DNA of 64,000 nucleotides from assembly GCA_030674185.1 (NCBI GenBank), contig JAPXFY010000031.1, forward strand, positions 44,013,585 to 44,077,584, read 5' to 3'. The notes beneath the pieces are model-generated. The model had not been told where the DNA came from and searched no databases. It was given only the letters and a program-made list of their open reading frames with translations. The translations under genes were made by a program, and so were the position numbers. Positions 42,321 to 55,310 of this stretch are shown piece after piece (the stretch's first letter is position 1; each line of letters starts with the position of its first letter). The DNA comes from Monoplex corrugatus. Taxonomy: Eukaryota; Mollusca; Gastropoda; Littorinimorpha; Ranellidae.

Positions 42321-45300
42321 TCAAATAACACTTTCACAAAAGAAAAAGACACACAGCAACTGCTTATACTAGTTATAGTCTTGATTTTGAATACTTTAAC
42401 CCCTAGACCTTCATCATGATAAAACACAACAATATGGCACGACCACTTTTTACATCTATTACAAAACTCATCTAACTTTCCACATTGCATTTATTTTATC
42501 CCCAGCTTCCCAGTTACCACAATTCACATATATCTTTATGATTTTACACTAGAGTTCACATTAATCGTTACCTCCTGCTGGATGAAACACCAGTTGTTTC
42601 CCCCCTATTTTGTGTATTTAATGTTTGTTGTACTTTCTGCATGCTTGACAAAGGCTAGTTGTTCGATAATATATTATAAAATGAAAAAACAAAACAAAAA
42701 GTAACCTGATTCACATACTAAAACATGACATTTCCTGCTGACATCTCTCGGTTACATTACATGGATCAGAATCAAACAGAGACACTAGGACCTATACTGG
42801 TGGTCAAGATCTCATTTGATTAATGTGAACTGTCAGTCTGCACATGTACAATAATATACGGACTATAAAAATCTGTGACTTGTACTGTTCCAAGCCCTCC
42901 GCAGTTTTGTACGCAACAGGTTGTCACAGAGAGACAGACACAACCACTACTACAAAGTAACTAGAATGCTCTATCAAACCATGAAATCTTGCTCACTGGT
43001 TCAAACTCTATTTTTGATTTAAATAAAACACAAGAGGCAGATTATAATATTGCCAGTCGATGTAGATTATAATACTGCCAGCGGCCAATACTAGAAATCT
43101 CATAACTTACTGCATAAAATTTACTCTTGCAATTACAAGATTGCTATCAGCTGCTCAGGATTACATACATTTCTCCTTTTCCTGCCCCTGTTTTTCTTTC
43201 TTTTTTCATCACCCTCCTGTGGCTCGCTCTCCCCTTCCATTCTCATTAATTCTATCCCTCTCTACCACTTTTTTTTTCTTTTCTCCTCTCTCAAAATTAG
43301 CAAAATATTTGTGATTAGCACTCTCTCCCCCATTTCATTTTCACTTGTCCTATCCCTCTCTAGCATTTTTTCTCTCCGCCTGTCTAAAAACTAGCAAACT
43401 ATTTGTGATTAGCTTGAAGCAGTCAGTATTCTGTTTCAATTCAAAGCCCCGTTTCCTCCCTCTGTCAAGTCCCTCTGCCTCATCTGCTCTCCCTCCCCAA
43501 CCTCTTCCTCTCCCATCCTGCAAGATTTTCCCTAGCACCCATTTTTGTTCTTCATCTGAACTGGAATAACATGCCAAGTGCCTCAGTATTTTGTCTCAAT
43601 TCAAATTTCTCTTCCGGTAGAACATTCCTCCACCTTCTTCCATCTTTGTCCCCCACCCCACCCCCCTCCTCTCTCTCTCATTTCTGCCCTGAAAATAAAT
43701 GTATGCATCTGTAATGACAGGCTTTGGTTCAAATAAAAGTTTTGTTTCTTGTTCACATCCCTCTTTCATTTCCTTCTCCTTGTTCTCCCCCCCCCCCCCC
43801 TCTCCATATGCCCTCTCTTCCCTTACCTTACCCACCCCCTCGTGGCCCCAGGCCCCATTGGCAAACCATTTTTTAATTCCAACCCATGTTCCTATTCCAA
43901 ATACTACACGTACACCCACCCCCCTCATTGCCTCACCATCCCCTAAACAATTCCAAACAAACTTAACAGACTGGGAAGGGGGGGAGGGGGGCGACAGACA
44001 GGGGAAAGAGGATTGTGGGCTGGGGGAAAGAGTTTTTGAGGCAGGCAAGATGACATGTCTACATGGATGGTTTCCAAGGAAACTAATTTATGGGATAAAT
44101 GCAATGGGGGGAACCCCCTCCCCCTGAAAGATGCCAGCTTGCCTGCCAAGACCCTGCAGCAACACTAATTAAACTTGCAGGGATAATCAGCTGTATTTGT
44201 CTCTTTAGTCTCCAGTAACATAACAGTAGTCTCTGGAGTATAGTCTATAGTATAAGCTGTGTATGCATGTGTGACTGTTTCTATCACATGCAGAACAAGA
44301 TGTTTACAGCATAGTGAGGATGGAATGGTAATACAATAAATATTTTGTGATAGTTTAAAGCAATCAATATATATAATTTAAAAAAGTGATACCATCCTAC
44401 CAATAATAATTAACCAATTATTATTAATTACCAGAAAGGGAGAGGTTTCAAGTATTGGTCTGTGGTCACTTACAGTTTTCACCTTTCACCCTTCTCCAAA
44501 GAAGAATACTCATGAACTGACCAAAACAAAAACAAACAAACAAACAAACAAAAAAAACCTAGCAGAGAAACCTAGATGAACGGGATATGGAATGAGGATT
44601 AAGGGGAACAGAAGTGGGGTGTTTGTGAAGGAGAAGTCTGAAAACCTGGCAGTGAAACCTGTACAGTTTTAAAATTGTTTCCTTTCATGTACTTGCACGA
44701 CCCCCTGGCTTTCATTTTGTTTTCAAAATACTTGAAGCTCCAACATGCTTGCATTTTAGATTATCACACATTTTCCAAGGAATGTCCTGTGTACCTAAAT
44801 GACCCAAAATGCAGACAGTCACCATGACATAAGAATTCCACTTCATCCATGTGATTTCTGAAGATAACCTAGTTCACAAAAACCTAAGAAGGAATAGAAG
44901 CAGTCTCAACTGGCAAGTCTAAACCAAGACTCTATACAAATACTAGTTCTAGTTATCTACATTCCTCTACAGAATGCACTCCATGGTGTATAGAAGTGAA
45001 CATGAAAGACACAACTTGTTGAACAGATCCATCCATAAAGTTTAAGAATATATTAATAAATTATAACTATGATTCACCTTGCACAGATCATGATTCATAT
45101 ATCACAAAAGAACCTTACGAAGATTCTGATCCAAATTTATAGTCTGCTCAACTTTGATTATATTCTAAGGCAAAAATCACAGAATCGCAGTAACATTTTC
45201 ACATAATTTTCAGGCTCCTCTATTTTTTTCCCTTTGCTGTACTAATTAACTGACCAGCACTTAAATATCCATGAGGCACTTAAATATCCATGAGGTTTCA

Positions 45301-45363
45301 CAGTGTCTGCTCTCTTCATACTAACCATTATTCAAGTAACTGAATGTAGCGATTAGTTCATAC
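42321..45363. other. intron of about 3 kb; pyrimidine-rich 43,170-43,950; no exon seen
   Basis: Includes a duplicated segment: 'CTCTC...CATT...CTATCCCTCTCTA' and 'TAGCAAA.TATTTGTGATTAGC' at 43,230-43,320 and 43,322-43,410. A C run lies at 43,790-43,800, a G-rich run at 43,975-43,995 and an (ACAA)n run at 44,530-44,555. No FN3-like or transposase-like frame recognised. Confidence 0.6.
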
Positions 45364-45516
45364 CTCTTCCTCCACCACGTCTCCTCCCTGTATTGTGATG
45401 ACCTGATTGGGAGTAGTAACCTTCAGATGGTGGCAATCGCTGCTGTATTTTCTTGCGTACTCGGTTTCTCTGTCGCATTGTGCGGTCATCTGAAGAATTC
45501 AAAGGTGGACTGGCGC
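45364..45516 (-). CDS. FNDC3: FNDC3 exon: basic linker region
   Basis: This 153-bp exon (2 nt + 50 codons + 1 nt; phase 1 in, 1 out) has acceptor TTGAAG (weak pyrimidine tract) and donor GTATGA. It encodes 'ASPPLNSSDDRTMRQRNRVR', 'KKIQQRLPPSEGYYSQSGHH' and 'NTGRRRGGGR'. The 'SSD.RT..QR...KKIQ.RL' stretch corresponds to the basic, probably coiled segment between the proline-rich N-terminus and FN3-1 in FNDC3A. The weak acceptor makes the 5' border slightly uncertain. Confidence 0.85.
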
Positions 45517-46300
45517 CTTCAAAAGACATGGTAAGTACAGATGAATGCAGAGTTTTCTATTATACAGAAATGTTCGCTTGAGATAGCACTGACGTATGGT
45601 GATGTTTTAAATGCTCTGCTCTTTCATCTAGTTTAATATTTGGGTCAGCCTGCTTGATCAGTTTATTTTCACATAACATAACGATCACTATTCTGTGTGT
45701 TGCTTGTTCTGCTCAGTTATGACACACTTCTGGTTGTGTGCAATGTCAATGAGAAAGTTGCCCAATAAATCAGTAGTTTATGCAACACCCAATCTATGTT
45801 GTGGTACTGCATCAAAGTCAATGTTCATCATGGAATGCAGTCATTGTGCCAAATGCACTTTACATTTATAAGACTGCATTCAAACTGAATCAGATACTGT
45901 CGCAGCTGTGTGTCCAAAATGTGTGGGTGCTGATGTAAACAAAATGTTTAACTTGTCTGTTGTTCTTTATTCTGTCAATGCTCTTCTGTTACCACTTTGT
46001 ATACATGTACATAGGCCTATATGTTTCTGGGCTGTTTCTATCCTGTCATAGACAGCTGATTCTGATAAACCGGAATCTTCCAGGGAAGATGCGTCACATA
46101 AGACAACTCACAGGCTGGGCCTAATAATTATAGTAAATCTAACATTCCTGCAGAAATTGACTGTATATTGATGTTCACAGTCGGAGAGTAGGTATCAAAT
46201 TTTGTGCATTTTTATCCAAACTGCTGCTTCGATAACTCAACACCCAGTGATTTCGATTCAACAACATGTCAACAGTAAAGAAAAAAAGATCTATCATGAC
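45517..46300. other. intron, nothing recognised
   Basis: AT-rich, non-repetitive by eye. Confidence 0.6.
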
Positions 46301-46760
46301 ATGGCTGTCATCTACTCATAACTGTGATCTAGATGAGTAGATCTACTACGACACGCGAACGGCAGTCGCAATAATTCCAGTGTTTATGGCGTATGCCGTA
46401 TGGTAGGCGTACGGCTGCGGTTTCAGATCAACTCCAAATCCCGTTGTCAACTTCATTTCTAATCAAGGGACTTGCACAAAGTCGAAGAAAATTTTCAAGT
46501 TCCAACGATACATGGTTTGTTGTCTCCAACACAGAATGCATACGAAACATAACAACTGGAACGTTTATCAAAATCGAAAGTCACAACACCAAACAGATCG
46601 TCTGTGTACGACGGACACGTCACAGCTGTGATCGAAAACGAGGCCACAAACGTACACCTGGCTTTTGACCTCCAGCGGTCAAGGTCAGAAAAAAAAAAGA
46701 AAAATGGCCTACTTCATTCAGTGTCTCGACTATCGCTACCGGATGTTTACGTTCTGCGGC
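46300..46760. other. CpG-richer island inside intron 2, function unknown
   Basis: CpG dinucleotides cluster (e.g. CGACACGCGAACGGCAGTCG, GGCGTACGGCTGCGG) against a CpG-poor intron. It contains TGACCT and AAGGTCA half-sites in everted arrangement at 46,667-46,687, a nuclear-receptor-like pattern. It could be an internal promoter or first exon for a shorter FNDC3 transcript, or a transposon fragment. Confidence 0.3.
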
Positions 46761-46827
46761 ATGAAACACACACACACACACACACACAGAGGCTGCAGAG
46801 CTACTACGGTATAAACAAACAAGGCGT

Positions 46828-46970
46828 TGAAGACCTTGCCAGCGCATAGGGTTTTGCGCAGGCATCGAAGTCTGTCAGATAATCGCTGGCAGACTTGGGT
46901 GGAGCGCATATGGAGTTTTCCGAATGCAGTGAATCCCTCTTGAACAAACTAGAAACTACAGACAAGACTT
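46828..46970 (+). mobile_element. SINE-like repeat, family B (fragment)
   Basis: The reverse complement carries CTAGTTTGTTCAAGAGGGAT, 'GGAAAACTCCATATGCGCTC' and 'GCGCTGGCAAGGTCTTC', as in 40,998-41,110. Confidence 0.65.
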
Positions 46971-47310
46971 GTGTGACGCTCGGATATAAACTTTTGGGTA
47001 CAAGTTTATGTTTTATTACTGTCACAAGAAATGGTCCATGATTAGTGAACAATGCATTATTCTCTTTAAGTACACACCTGGGCACAGCTTTTACCCCAGC
47101 ATGAGCACTGCTCGATCTATAATTACTGAGGTTACTGGACGTGTTTTACCTGCACTGAATGAGTAATCATACGACCAGAGCAGGCTATACTGTGTACTTT
47201 AGAACATCGATATATTATAATGTGTGTGTTTGGGTGACTGTGTGGATCATGTGTCCATGTGTGCGTAACATGCATGCACTTGTAAACAGACTGACAACTA
47301 CTTTGCACAC
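46971..47310. other. intron, nothing recognised
   Basis: No motif seen. Confidence 0.6.
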
Positions 47311-47706
47311 ACATACATACTCACACACAACACACACACACAGCACACACACACACACACAACACACACACACACAGAGATCACTTAAAGGAGTGTGTGC
47401 GTATGTGTATGTGTGTGTGTGTGTCAGAGACAGAGACAGAGAGAACAAGCAAGAATAAAGTTTATTTACAAGGGTATGAAATAAGCAATGTACCCTACCT
47501 GCTTTTTTTTTAAAATTTTTTTACATCCAGGCCTTGTTCAAAGTGGGTCCACAACACAAATTGTAAATCAATATGAATATCAGTTCGACAATGGAAACAT
47601 TAAATATCAGGCAAAGACATACACCTGAAGTTTCCAGGGAGGGGGAGGGAGAGAGAGAGAGCGAGAGAGAGACAGACAACACACACACACACACACACAC
47701 AGAGAC

Positions 47707-47739
<33 letters not shown>

Positions 47740-47760
47740 GAGACAGAGGAACAAACAGGT
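47311..47760. repeat. microsatellite cluster (CA)n, (TG)n, (GA)n, (GACA)n
   Basis: CA run 47,318-47,377, TG run 47,407-47,424, GA run 47,640-47,670, CA 47,680-47,700, CAGA run 47,710-47,745, with short unique spacers. Confidence 0.9.
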
Positions 47761-48754
47761 TTAAAGACAGAGGTAAACAGAAATGGCTAAAACAGCACAG
47801 ATACAAAGACAACATATTGACAGACAAGGAGGAAAAAACAAACAACCCCCCTCTACCCCTGGACTCTGATAACTATTCCAAACATCTTCAATTGTACTTG
47901 GGGAAAAGATGCAGGATTGGGCTGTTATAAAAAAAATTCAAATAAATCACATAAAACAACAACAAAACCTAAAACAAAACCAACATAACGGAAATCATCA
48001 CAATTTAAACACCAAACCGAGCAAGACAGAAAGACTGCAAAATGATGCCAAAAACACACTTAATGACAACAGCATTTAGCACAAGATTATGGAGAAAAAC
48101 GAGGAAGAGGAGATGGAGGAAGAAGGATTAAGAAAGGAGGAAGAAGAAAGATGAGGTGGAGGTGGGGAAGGAGGAATGGGAAAAGACCTAAAATCGAGAA
48201 AGCAGAAGAAGAAAACTACAGACTGAAGTGGGAAAAAGATGAGGGCGAAAGAAAGGAAGAAGAAAATGCAAGAAATGAAGAAAAGAAACCAAACGTGAAA
48301 AGGCCGCCCAACTAATGAAGCTCTTGTGAACACAACCCAACAGCAAAACAGCCTGTTTAAAGCACACACAAAATCTCTCAACAACGCCTCTACTCTAACA
48401 CCCACCCCCACCCCCCACCAACACTTCCCTCCTTACCATCATACAGAGCTGATGCCATATTAAATTCCTGGCAGCTAAAAATGCCAGTTGTGAATACGGT
48501 CGACACATAACATACAAACAAATAAACTTGCTGACAGAGAAACAACAAACACACACAAATAAAAACAAGCCCACAAAAATACAAAGATACACAAACATAG
48601 AAATAAACAAGGATGAAAATAAACAAAGCAAATGAAACGAATTTGTGGGCAAATAACAAACAAGAAAACAAACATTCACATTCCTTCATTCAGATTCTTT
48701 TTGTGTTTTGTTTGTTTGTTTTTGGCGGTTTTTTGTTTTGTTTTGTTTGTTTTT
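47761..48754. other. intron; A/G-rich 48,085-48,300; no exon seen
   Basis: Purine-rich GAGGAAGAAG-type sequence followed by CAAAA-rich sequence. No recognised motif. Confidence 0.6.
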
Positions 48755-49208
48755 TGTCACAATGGATTTCTGAATGTTACCATGTGAAACTTGGGATGCT
48801 CTCCCCACTGAGAGTGTGTTGCCGCAATGCAGCGCCACCACCCCCACCCACCCCTTTTTTTTTGGTGTGCTTTTGTTTTTTGACCAAGATTTCAGAAAAG
48901 CAAGAAGATTAACTGGCCTTCAAGGACAGGGACCTGGGAAATGAACCTATTTCCCCAATATTTTACACAAGGGCAGCCGGGCGAATGCTCTGCTCTTTGT
49001 GATTTTAAACTGCTGTGGGATCTTTTAGCATGCGCTGGCCAGAAAGCACACAGGTCCGACCTATTTTTCATCCTCCTTCTGAAGGACTAGATGTTCAGTT
49101 CGATTTTCTGGTCACACTGAGAAGAAAAGTCTAGACATCAGTGGGAAATGAACCCAGGAACCTCAAGTTTAGTTACTGGCAGGTGAATGTCTGAAACATC
49201 CTGCCACC
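48755..49208 (-). mobile_element. tRNA-derived SINE-like repeat, family D (copy 2)
   Basis: Shares 'GTGTGTTGCCGCAATGCAGC', 'CTGGGAAATGAACC', 'TGCTGTGGGATCTTTTAGCA' and 'TTTCTGGTCACACTGAG' with 22,960-23,565. The high end, reverse-complemented, reads 'GTGGCAGGATGTTTCAGACA' ... 'CTGGGTTCATTTCCC', a tRNA-like head. Confidence 0.7.
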
Positions 49209-49249
49209 TTTCTCCCTATGGGGAATTAACAAACACAAACAAACAAGGA

Positions 49250-52110
49250 AGTAAACAAACATAGATATAAACAAAGGAAAAAATGGAGATAAACAAACAA
49301 GGAAACAAAAAACATGGAAATAAACAAGGAAACAGACAAGGAGATAAACAAACAAGGAAACAAAAATGGAGATAATCAAAGAAGGAAACAAAAAAAGAAT
49401 GGAGATAAACAAAGAAGGAAACAAAAAACATTGAAATAAACAAACAAGGAAACCAAAAAACATGGAGATAAAACAATCAAGGAAACAAAAAACATGGAGA
49501 TAAACAAACAAGGAAACAAAAAACATGGAGATAAACAAACAAGGAAACAAAAAACATGGAGATAAACAAGGAAACCAAAAAACATGGAGATAAACAAATG
49601 AGGAAACAAAAATACAGAGATAAACAAATGAGGAAACAAAAAACATGGAGATAAACAAACAAGGAAACAAAAAACATGGAGATAAACAAATGAGGAAACA
49701 AAAAACATGGAGATAACACAAAACAAAGGGCAAGAACAAAAAGCATGGAGATAAACAAACAAGGAAACAAAAAGCATGAGATAAACAAGAAGGAAACAAA
49801 AACATGGAGATAAACAAAAGGAAACAAAAAACATGGAGATAAACAAACAAGGAAACAAAAAACATGGAAAACAAACAAGGAAACAAAAAACATGGAGATA
49901 AACAAACAGGAAACAAAAAACATGGAGATAAACAAACAAGGAAACAAAAACATGGAGATAAACAAACAAGGAAACAAAAACATGGAGATAAGCAAAGGAA
50001 ACAAAAAACATGGAGATAAACAAACAAGGAAACAAAAAAACATGGAGATAAACAAACAAGGAAACAAAAACATGGAGATAAACAAACAAGGAAACAAAAA
50101 ACATGGAGATAAACAAAAAGGAAACAAAAAACATGGAGATAAACAACAAGGAAACAAAAAACATGGAGATAAACAAACAAGGAAACAAAAAAGAGACAAA
50201 AAACATGGAGATAAAAAACAAGGAAACAAAAAACATGGAGATAAACAAACAAGGAAACAAAAAACATGGAGATAAAGCAAAAATGGAAACAAAAAACATG
50301 GAGATAAACAAATGAGGAAACAAAAAACATGGAGATAAACAAACAAGGAAACAAAAAACATGGAGATAAACAAGAAAAAATGGGATAACAAAAGAACAAC
50401 ATGGAGATAAACAAACAAGGAAACAAAAAACATGGAGATAAACAAATGAGGAAACAAAAATCATGGAGATAAACAAATGAGGAAACAAAAAACATGGAGA
50501 TAAACAAATGAGGAAACAAAAAACATGGAGATAAACAAAGGAAACAAAAAACATGGAGATAAACAAACAAGGAAACAAAAAACATGGAGATAAACAAATG
50601 AGAAACAAAAAACATGGAGATAAACAAACAAAAAAAGGAGAAAAACAAAAAAAAAACATGGAGATAAACAAACAAGGAAACAAAAAACATGGAGATAAAC
50701 AAATGAGGAAACAAAAAACATGGAGATAAACAAAAGGAAACAAAAAACATGGAGATAAACAAAAAGGAAACAAAAACATAAACAATGAGATAAAACAAAT
50801 CAGGGGAAACAAACAAAACATGGAGATAAACAAACAAGGAAACAAAAAACATGGAGATAAACAAACAAGGAAACAAAAAACATGGAGATAGAACAAATCA
50901 AGGAAAACAAAAAACATGGAGATAAACAAAAAGGAAACAAAAAACATGGAGATAAACAAATGAGGAAACAAAAAACATGGAGATAAACAAACAAGGAAAC
51001 AAAAAACATGGAGATAATAAACAAAAACAAAAGGAAACAAAAAACATGGAGATAAACAAAGAGGAAACAAAAAACATGGAGATAAACAAATGAGAAACAA
51101 AAAACATGGAGATAACAAACAAAAGGAAACAAAAAACAGAGATAAACAAACAAGGAAACAAAAAACATGGAGATAATCAAACAAGGAAACAAAAAACATG
51201 GAGATAAACAAGGAAACAAAAAAATGGAGATGAACAAACGAGGAAACAAAAAACATGGAGATAAACAAACAAGGAAACAAAAAACATGGAGATAAACAAG
51301 GAAACAAAAAACATGGAGATGAACAAACGAGGAAACAAAAAAACATGGAGATAATCAAACAAGGAAACAAAAAACATGGAGATAAACAAGGAAACAAAAA
51401 ACATGGAGATAAACAAACAAGGAAACAAAAAACATGGAGATAAACAAACAAGGAAATCTTAAAAAATGGCAATTAACAAGGTAACAAACATGGGGATAAA
51501 GAAACAATGAAAGAAACAAACCTGGCAATTAACAAACCAGAAAACAAACATGGCCATAAACAAACAATGAAACAAAAAACAAACAAAACAAAAAATTAAT
51601 TACACTATTTACATGGCACTAAATCTTGACAATTAAATCAAAGCGCACACATGCACCAGACATATACATACAATCAACAAAGACTACTTTACAAAAAAAT
51701 ATGATAAACAAACAAGGAAACAAACAAACATGGAGAAGAATAAAAGAGGAAACAAACATGCGAACACACAAACAAGAAAACAAACACACAAACAAACAAA
51801 CAAACATGCATGATGATAAGCAAACAAGGAAACACACATGCATGATGATAAACAAACAAGGAAACACACAAAGAAATAAACGTTGGACTAAACAAGTGAG
51901 GAAACAACGAAACAAAGGTTGTAATAAACAAAACAAACAAACAAACAAGCATGGAGCTAAACAAACAAGAAAAGAGACAGTCATCTGGATTAACCCAACA
52001 AGTAAACAACCAAATGTGGAGATAAACGAAGAAAGAAACAAACAAACAAATACGTGAAAATGAACCAATCAACCAGGCTGGGAATAAACACAGAAATGAA
52101 ACAAACAAGC
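49250..52110. repeat. 31-bp A-rich minisatellite, about 65-70 copies, degenerate right flank
   Basis: The unit reads AAACATGGAGATAAACAAAC + AAGGAAACAAA. Core 49,480-51,450 has many 1-4 bp indels. The flank 51,450-52,110 holds strongly diverged units (AACAAACAAGGAAACAAAC). The minus strand stays open for up to about 700 codons of Phe/Leu/Ser/Cys, an artefact of the repeat. Confidence 0.95.
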
Positions 52111-52139
52111 AAATTCCACAGAGTACGCAATATCCATAA

Positions 52140-52455
52140 AACACACACACACACACACACACACACAACACACACACACACACACACACACACCACACAC
52201 ACACACACACAACACAGAGTGAAAATGAACGAGAGAGAGAGAGTGAGAGAGGACAGACAGACAGAGACAGACAGACAGAGACAGAGTGAGAGAGATCGAG
52301 TGAGTGAGAGAGAAGAGACAAACAGAGAGGGGGAGAGAGAGAGAAGGAAGAGATAGGCAGACAGAGAGAGAGAGGGAAAGGGAGAGAGAGAGAGAGGGGA
52401 GACAGACAGACAGACAGACAGACAGAACGAGAGACAGAGAGACAGAGAGACAAGA
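52140..52455. repeat. (CA)n then (GA)n/(CAGA)n microsatellites
   Basis: CA tract 52,140-52,214 and GA/GACA tract 52,230-52,455. Confidence 0.95.
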
Positions 52456-52579
52456 GAGCTAACTGGCTGATCTATTCACTTCTTAACCAATAATACGCGT
52501 CTCATAACCCTGTTAAAATGTTAAGGGACTCTTATGATCAATCAGCGAGTCTCAGTCCGAGAGGAAAATCTTACATACG

Positions 52580-52600
52580 TACACACACACACACACTCAG

Positions 52601-52672
<72 letters not shown>

Positions 52673-52693
52673 AGACACTCAGACAGACAGACA

Positions 52694-52734
<41 letters not shown>

Positions 52735-52735
52735 C
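52580..52735. repeat. (CA)n microsatellite with (CAGA)n interruption
   Basis: CA runs at 52,600-52,670 and 52,697-52,733, separated by CAGACAGA. They lie about 115 bp from the donor of exon 52,851-53,251. Confidence 0.95.
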
Positions 52736-52850
52736 GACCACCCCCATACTCCAACATCATCCTCTCCCCCCACCCGCCCTCCAAAACATCCATAGCACAC
52801 GCACCCCCACCCCACCCCCGCCCCAATCCACACCGACAGCCCAAACCCAC

Positions 52851-53251
52851 CTGAAGAACGTCCACCGTGATGATGTGAGCCATGATGCTGATGATGGTTG
52901 TGGTTGCCGGAGCAGCCGTGGCCGGAATGGTGAGCAGGTGGTGGTGGGGGAGACTGCACGCTGTGGGAGGAAGGCGGCTGAGGAGGGGGAGGAGGGCCAT
53001 GCTCGAACGCACGTGTGAGGGCGTGTGGTGAGCGCCGGGCTGGTGGTGATGGTGATGGTGGTGGGGCCCGTGACCCGCGGCCGGGTGCGGATGGGGGTGG
53101 GGTTGCTGGTGTGAGGGTGAGGATGCGGGTGATGGGAGGGGTACTGGGGGCCGGGGGAGCCCGGGTAGTGAGGAGCCGGGTACGGGCCTGGGGGGTAGTA
53201 CTGCGGGTGGTGATGGTGGTGGTGGTGGTGGTAGCCGTTGCTCATATCGCC
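52851..53251 (-). CDS. FNDC3: FNDC3 exon: His/Pro/Tyr-rich N-terminal segment (frame broken twice in this sequence)
   Basis: Acceptor TGTGCAG and donor GTGGGT bound 401 bp. In the incoming frame it reads 'GDMSNGYHHHHHHHHPQYYP', 'PGPYPAPHYPGSPGPQYP' and 'SHHPHPHPHTSNP'. The sense then moves to a second frame ('AAGHGPHHHHHHHQPGAHH') and a third ('EHGPPPPPQPPSSHSVQSPP', 'GNHNHHQHHGSHHHGGRSS') that fits the phase-1 donor. Two single-base losses, probably in C runs near 53,090 and between 52,995 and 53,030, would explain this. 'GDM..QY.PQY' matches the vertebrate FNDC3A N-terminus. Confidence 0.8.
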
Positions 53252-53289
53252 CTGCACACAGCACGAACAGATATACACAATACACAAGC

Positions 53290-53294
53290 AAGCG

Positions 53295-53343
<49 letters not shown>

Positions 53344-53518
53344 ACACGAGACAGACGTATGTACACAGATATACAAGCACGTAAACACACACGCACGACG
53401 CGCGCGCGCGCACACACACACGCATACACACACACACACACGCAGACAGACAAGTATGTACACAGATATACAAGCACGTAAACACACACGCACGCGCCAC
53501 ACACGAACACATTAGCGC

Positions 53519-53553
<35 letters not shown>

Positions 53554-53558
53554 CCACT

Positions 53559-53595
<37 letters not shown>

Positions 53596-53600
53596 GGAAA
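53290..53600. repeat. microsatellite cluster with duplicated 90-bp block
   Basis: CA runs (53,297-53,342, 53,520-53,550), CG run, CT run 53,562-53,592, and two copies of GTATGTACACAGATATACAA + GCACGTAAACACACACGCAC (53,357 and 53,454). Confidence 0.9.
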
Positions 53601-53838
53601 GGAAAGGAAGAGATGGAGGAAAGAAAAGGCCAAATTATTATTGTGCATTGTCTGCTCTTTGTTGCTGTTGCACGTTGTTGTTGTTGTTACTGTTGTTGTT
53701 GTTTGTTGGAAATCTGTGAAAACGTAACAAAGAGGGCATTTGCATTATGACAGCCATTGCTGAGTAACAAAGGGTAAATGAGAGACTACAAGTTTTCAAA
53801 ATTTTCAACACATTTTCATATGTACTCACAAACCCATC

Positions 53839-53913
<75 letters not shown>

Positions 53914-54967
53914 TACACACATACACACACACCACACACACACAAATACATACACTGTACACTCAACAAAGTATACACACACGCACACACACACTGTGCA
54001 CACACATACATACACACTGTACACACATGCACACGAACACACACACACACACCAAAACAACAACAAAACACATACACAAATATTTCATAAATCGACTCCA
54101 TTTTCCCTAACATGCGGAATTTTCTAGCACAAGTGCCATTTCCCCAAATGTTTTGACATTTTCTTTTTGTGAGTCTGAATAGGAATATCACATATATCTA
54201 CATGCATATCCTGCATATTTCTGTGCGGGTTCTGCAGAACTTTACCCAGCAAGTTCTTTGCTGGAAGTTAAAATCTAATACGTCTAGTTACATTATCTCT
54301 TACTATAAATGCGGGTCTGACTGATTGTTGTCAAGGAGGGGGTAATCTGTATCCAATTTTGCGTGAATTAGTCCTGCGCTATTACCACAAAGTCAAAAGA
54401 AGAACACTTTACATATTCCTCTGATAATCGTAATTCATCTCTTTCAACATCACTGAGTCAAAAGTGGCTTGCTCATGAAAAACGAGTCAAGTTAAAAATA
54501 AAAATATATATATATATATAAAAAAAAAATGGGAGGGATGGAGATAAGAAAAAAGATAAAAGGTTGTTCCACAAATTTGAAGTCGTAGAAGAGTAACGGG
54601 GCAGAGACCTCTTCGAGAAGGTGGGGGGGTGTAGAAGGGGAGCACTCTAAAGCCGACGCCCAGGCTCCCCCCCCCTCCCCACAGTCTAACCCCGAAGAAT
54701 ACAAAACAGTAGTAAAGGAAGGTGGGAGAACAGCCCACAGGAAGGGGCTATAGGGCAAGGAGATAAATGGAGAAGACAGCAACACTGAAGATGAACGCTT
54801 ATTTTCTTGTGGTGACAAGAAGGCACATAATTATATCAGTGTTCGGCACACGTGTCTGTACAGACACATATCTGGATCAATACACACAACAATGAACAAT
54901 GGCATGATCACACACACACACACACACACATGCGCGTGCACACACACACTCACTGACACACTCACAA

Positions 54968-54969
<2 letters not shown>
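53601..54969. other. intron; (CA)n 53,840-53,950; otherwise nothing recognised
   Basis: A (TTG)n run near 53,670-53,705, a long CA tract, a short (AT)n at 54,507-54,520 and C-rich tract near 54,665. No exon or transposon end seen. Confidence 0.6.
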
Positions 54970-55046
<77 letters not shown>

Positions 55047-55050
55047 CACA
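54970..55050. repeat. (CA)n microsatellite
   Basis: CA run of about 70 bp with CACTCACACT at the edges. Confidence 0.97.
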
Positions 55051-55064
55051 CACACACACAAGAC

Positions 55065-55310
55065 AGGCGCAAATTTTCGGCCAACTGGCCTTTGTCAAGC
55101 GTAAGATTACAAACAAACAAACACCAGATACAAAAATTATGAGAAAAAGACTGAAACTTCCCTGCTGCTGTGTCCGATGTGACAAAGGCCAGTTGGCCGA
55201 AAATTTGCACCTGTCTTGTCTTGTATTAAATACGCGTTCGTATTCTTCTTTCGTATTTCTTCTGGTTCCTGTTTGCTTGAACGCGGGCAGTCACACTTGT
55301 TTTGGATAAA
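55065..55310. mobile_element. fold-back element G (unexpanded copy)
   Basis: Inverted arms CAGGCGCAAATTTTCGGCCA (55,065) and GGCCGAAAATTTGCACCTG (55,195-55,213) extend over about 34 bp, with an 80-bp loop containing GTAAGATTAC. They are followed by TCTTGTCTTGTATTAAATAC and 'CTGGTTCCTGTTTGCTTGAA'. The same layout, with an expanded minisatellite, is at 27,080-28,900. Confidence 0.75.

Noticed and set aside
43345..44149. Several Ser/Pro/Phe-rich frames on both strands
   Set aside because: Caused by a pyrimidine-rich tract; no splice-site pairing or domain signature.
49173..51472. Very long minus-strand open frames (up to about 700 codons) rich in Phe, Leu, Ser and Cys
   Set aside because: They are translations of the 31-bp A-rich minisatellite, whose complement lacks stops. 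All three frames show the same periodic peptide and there is no unique domain.
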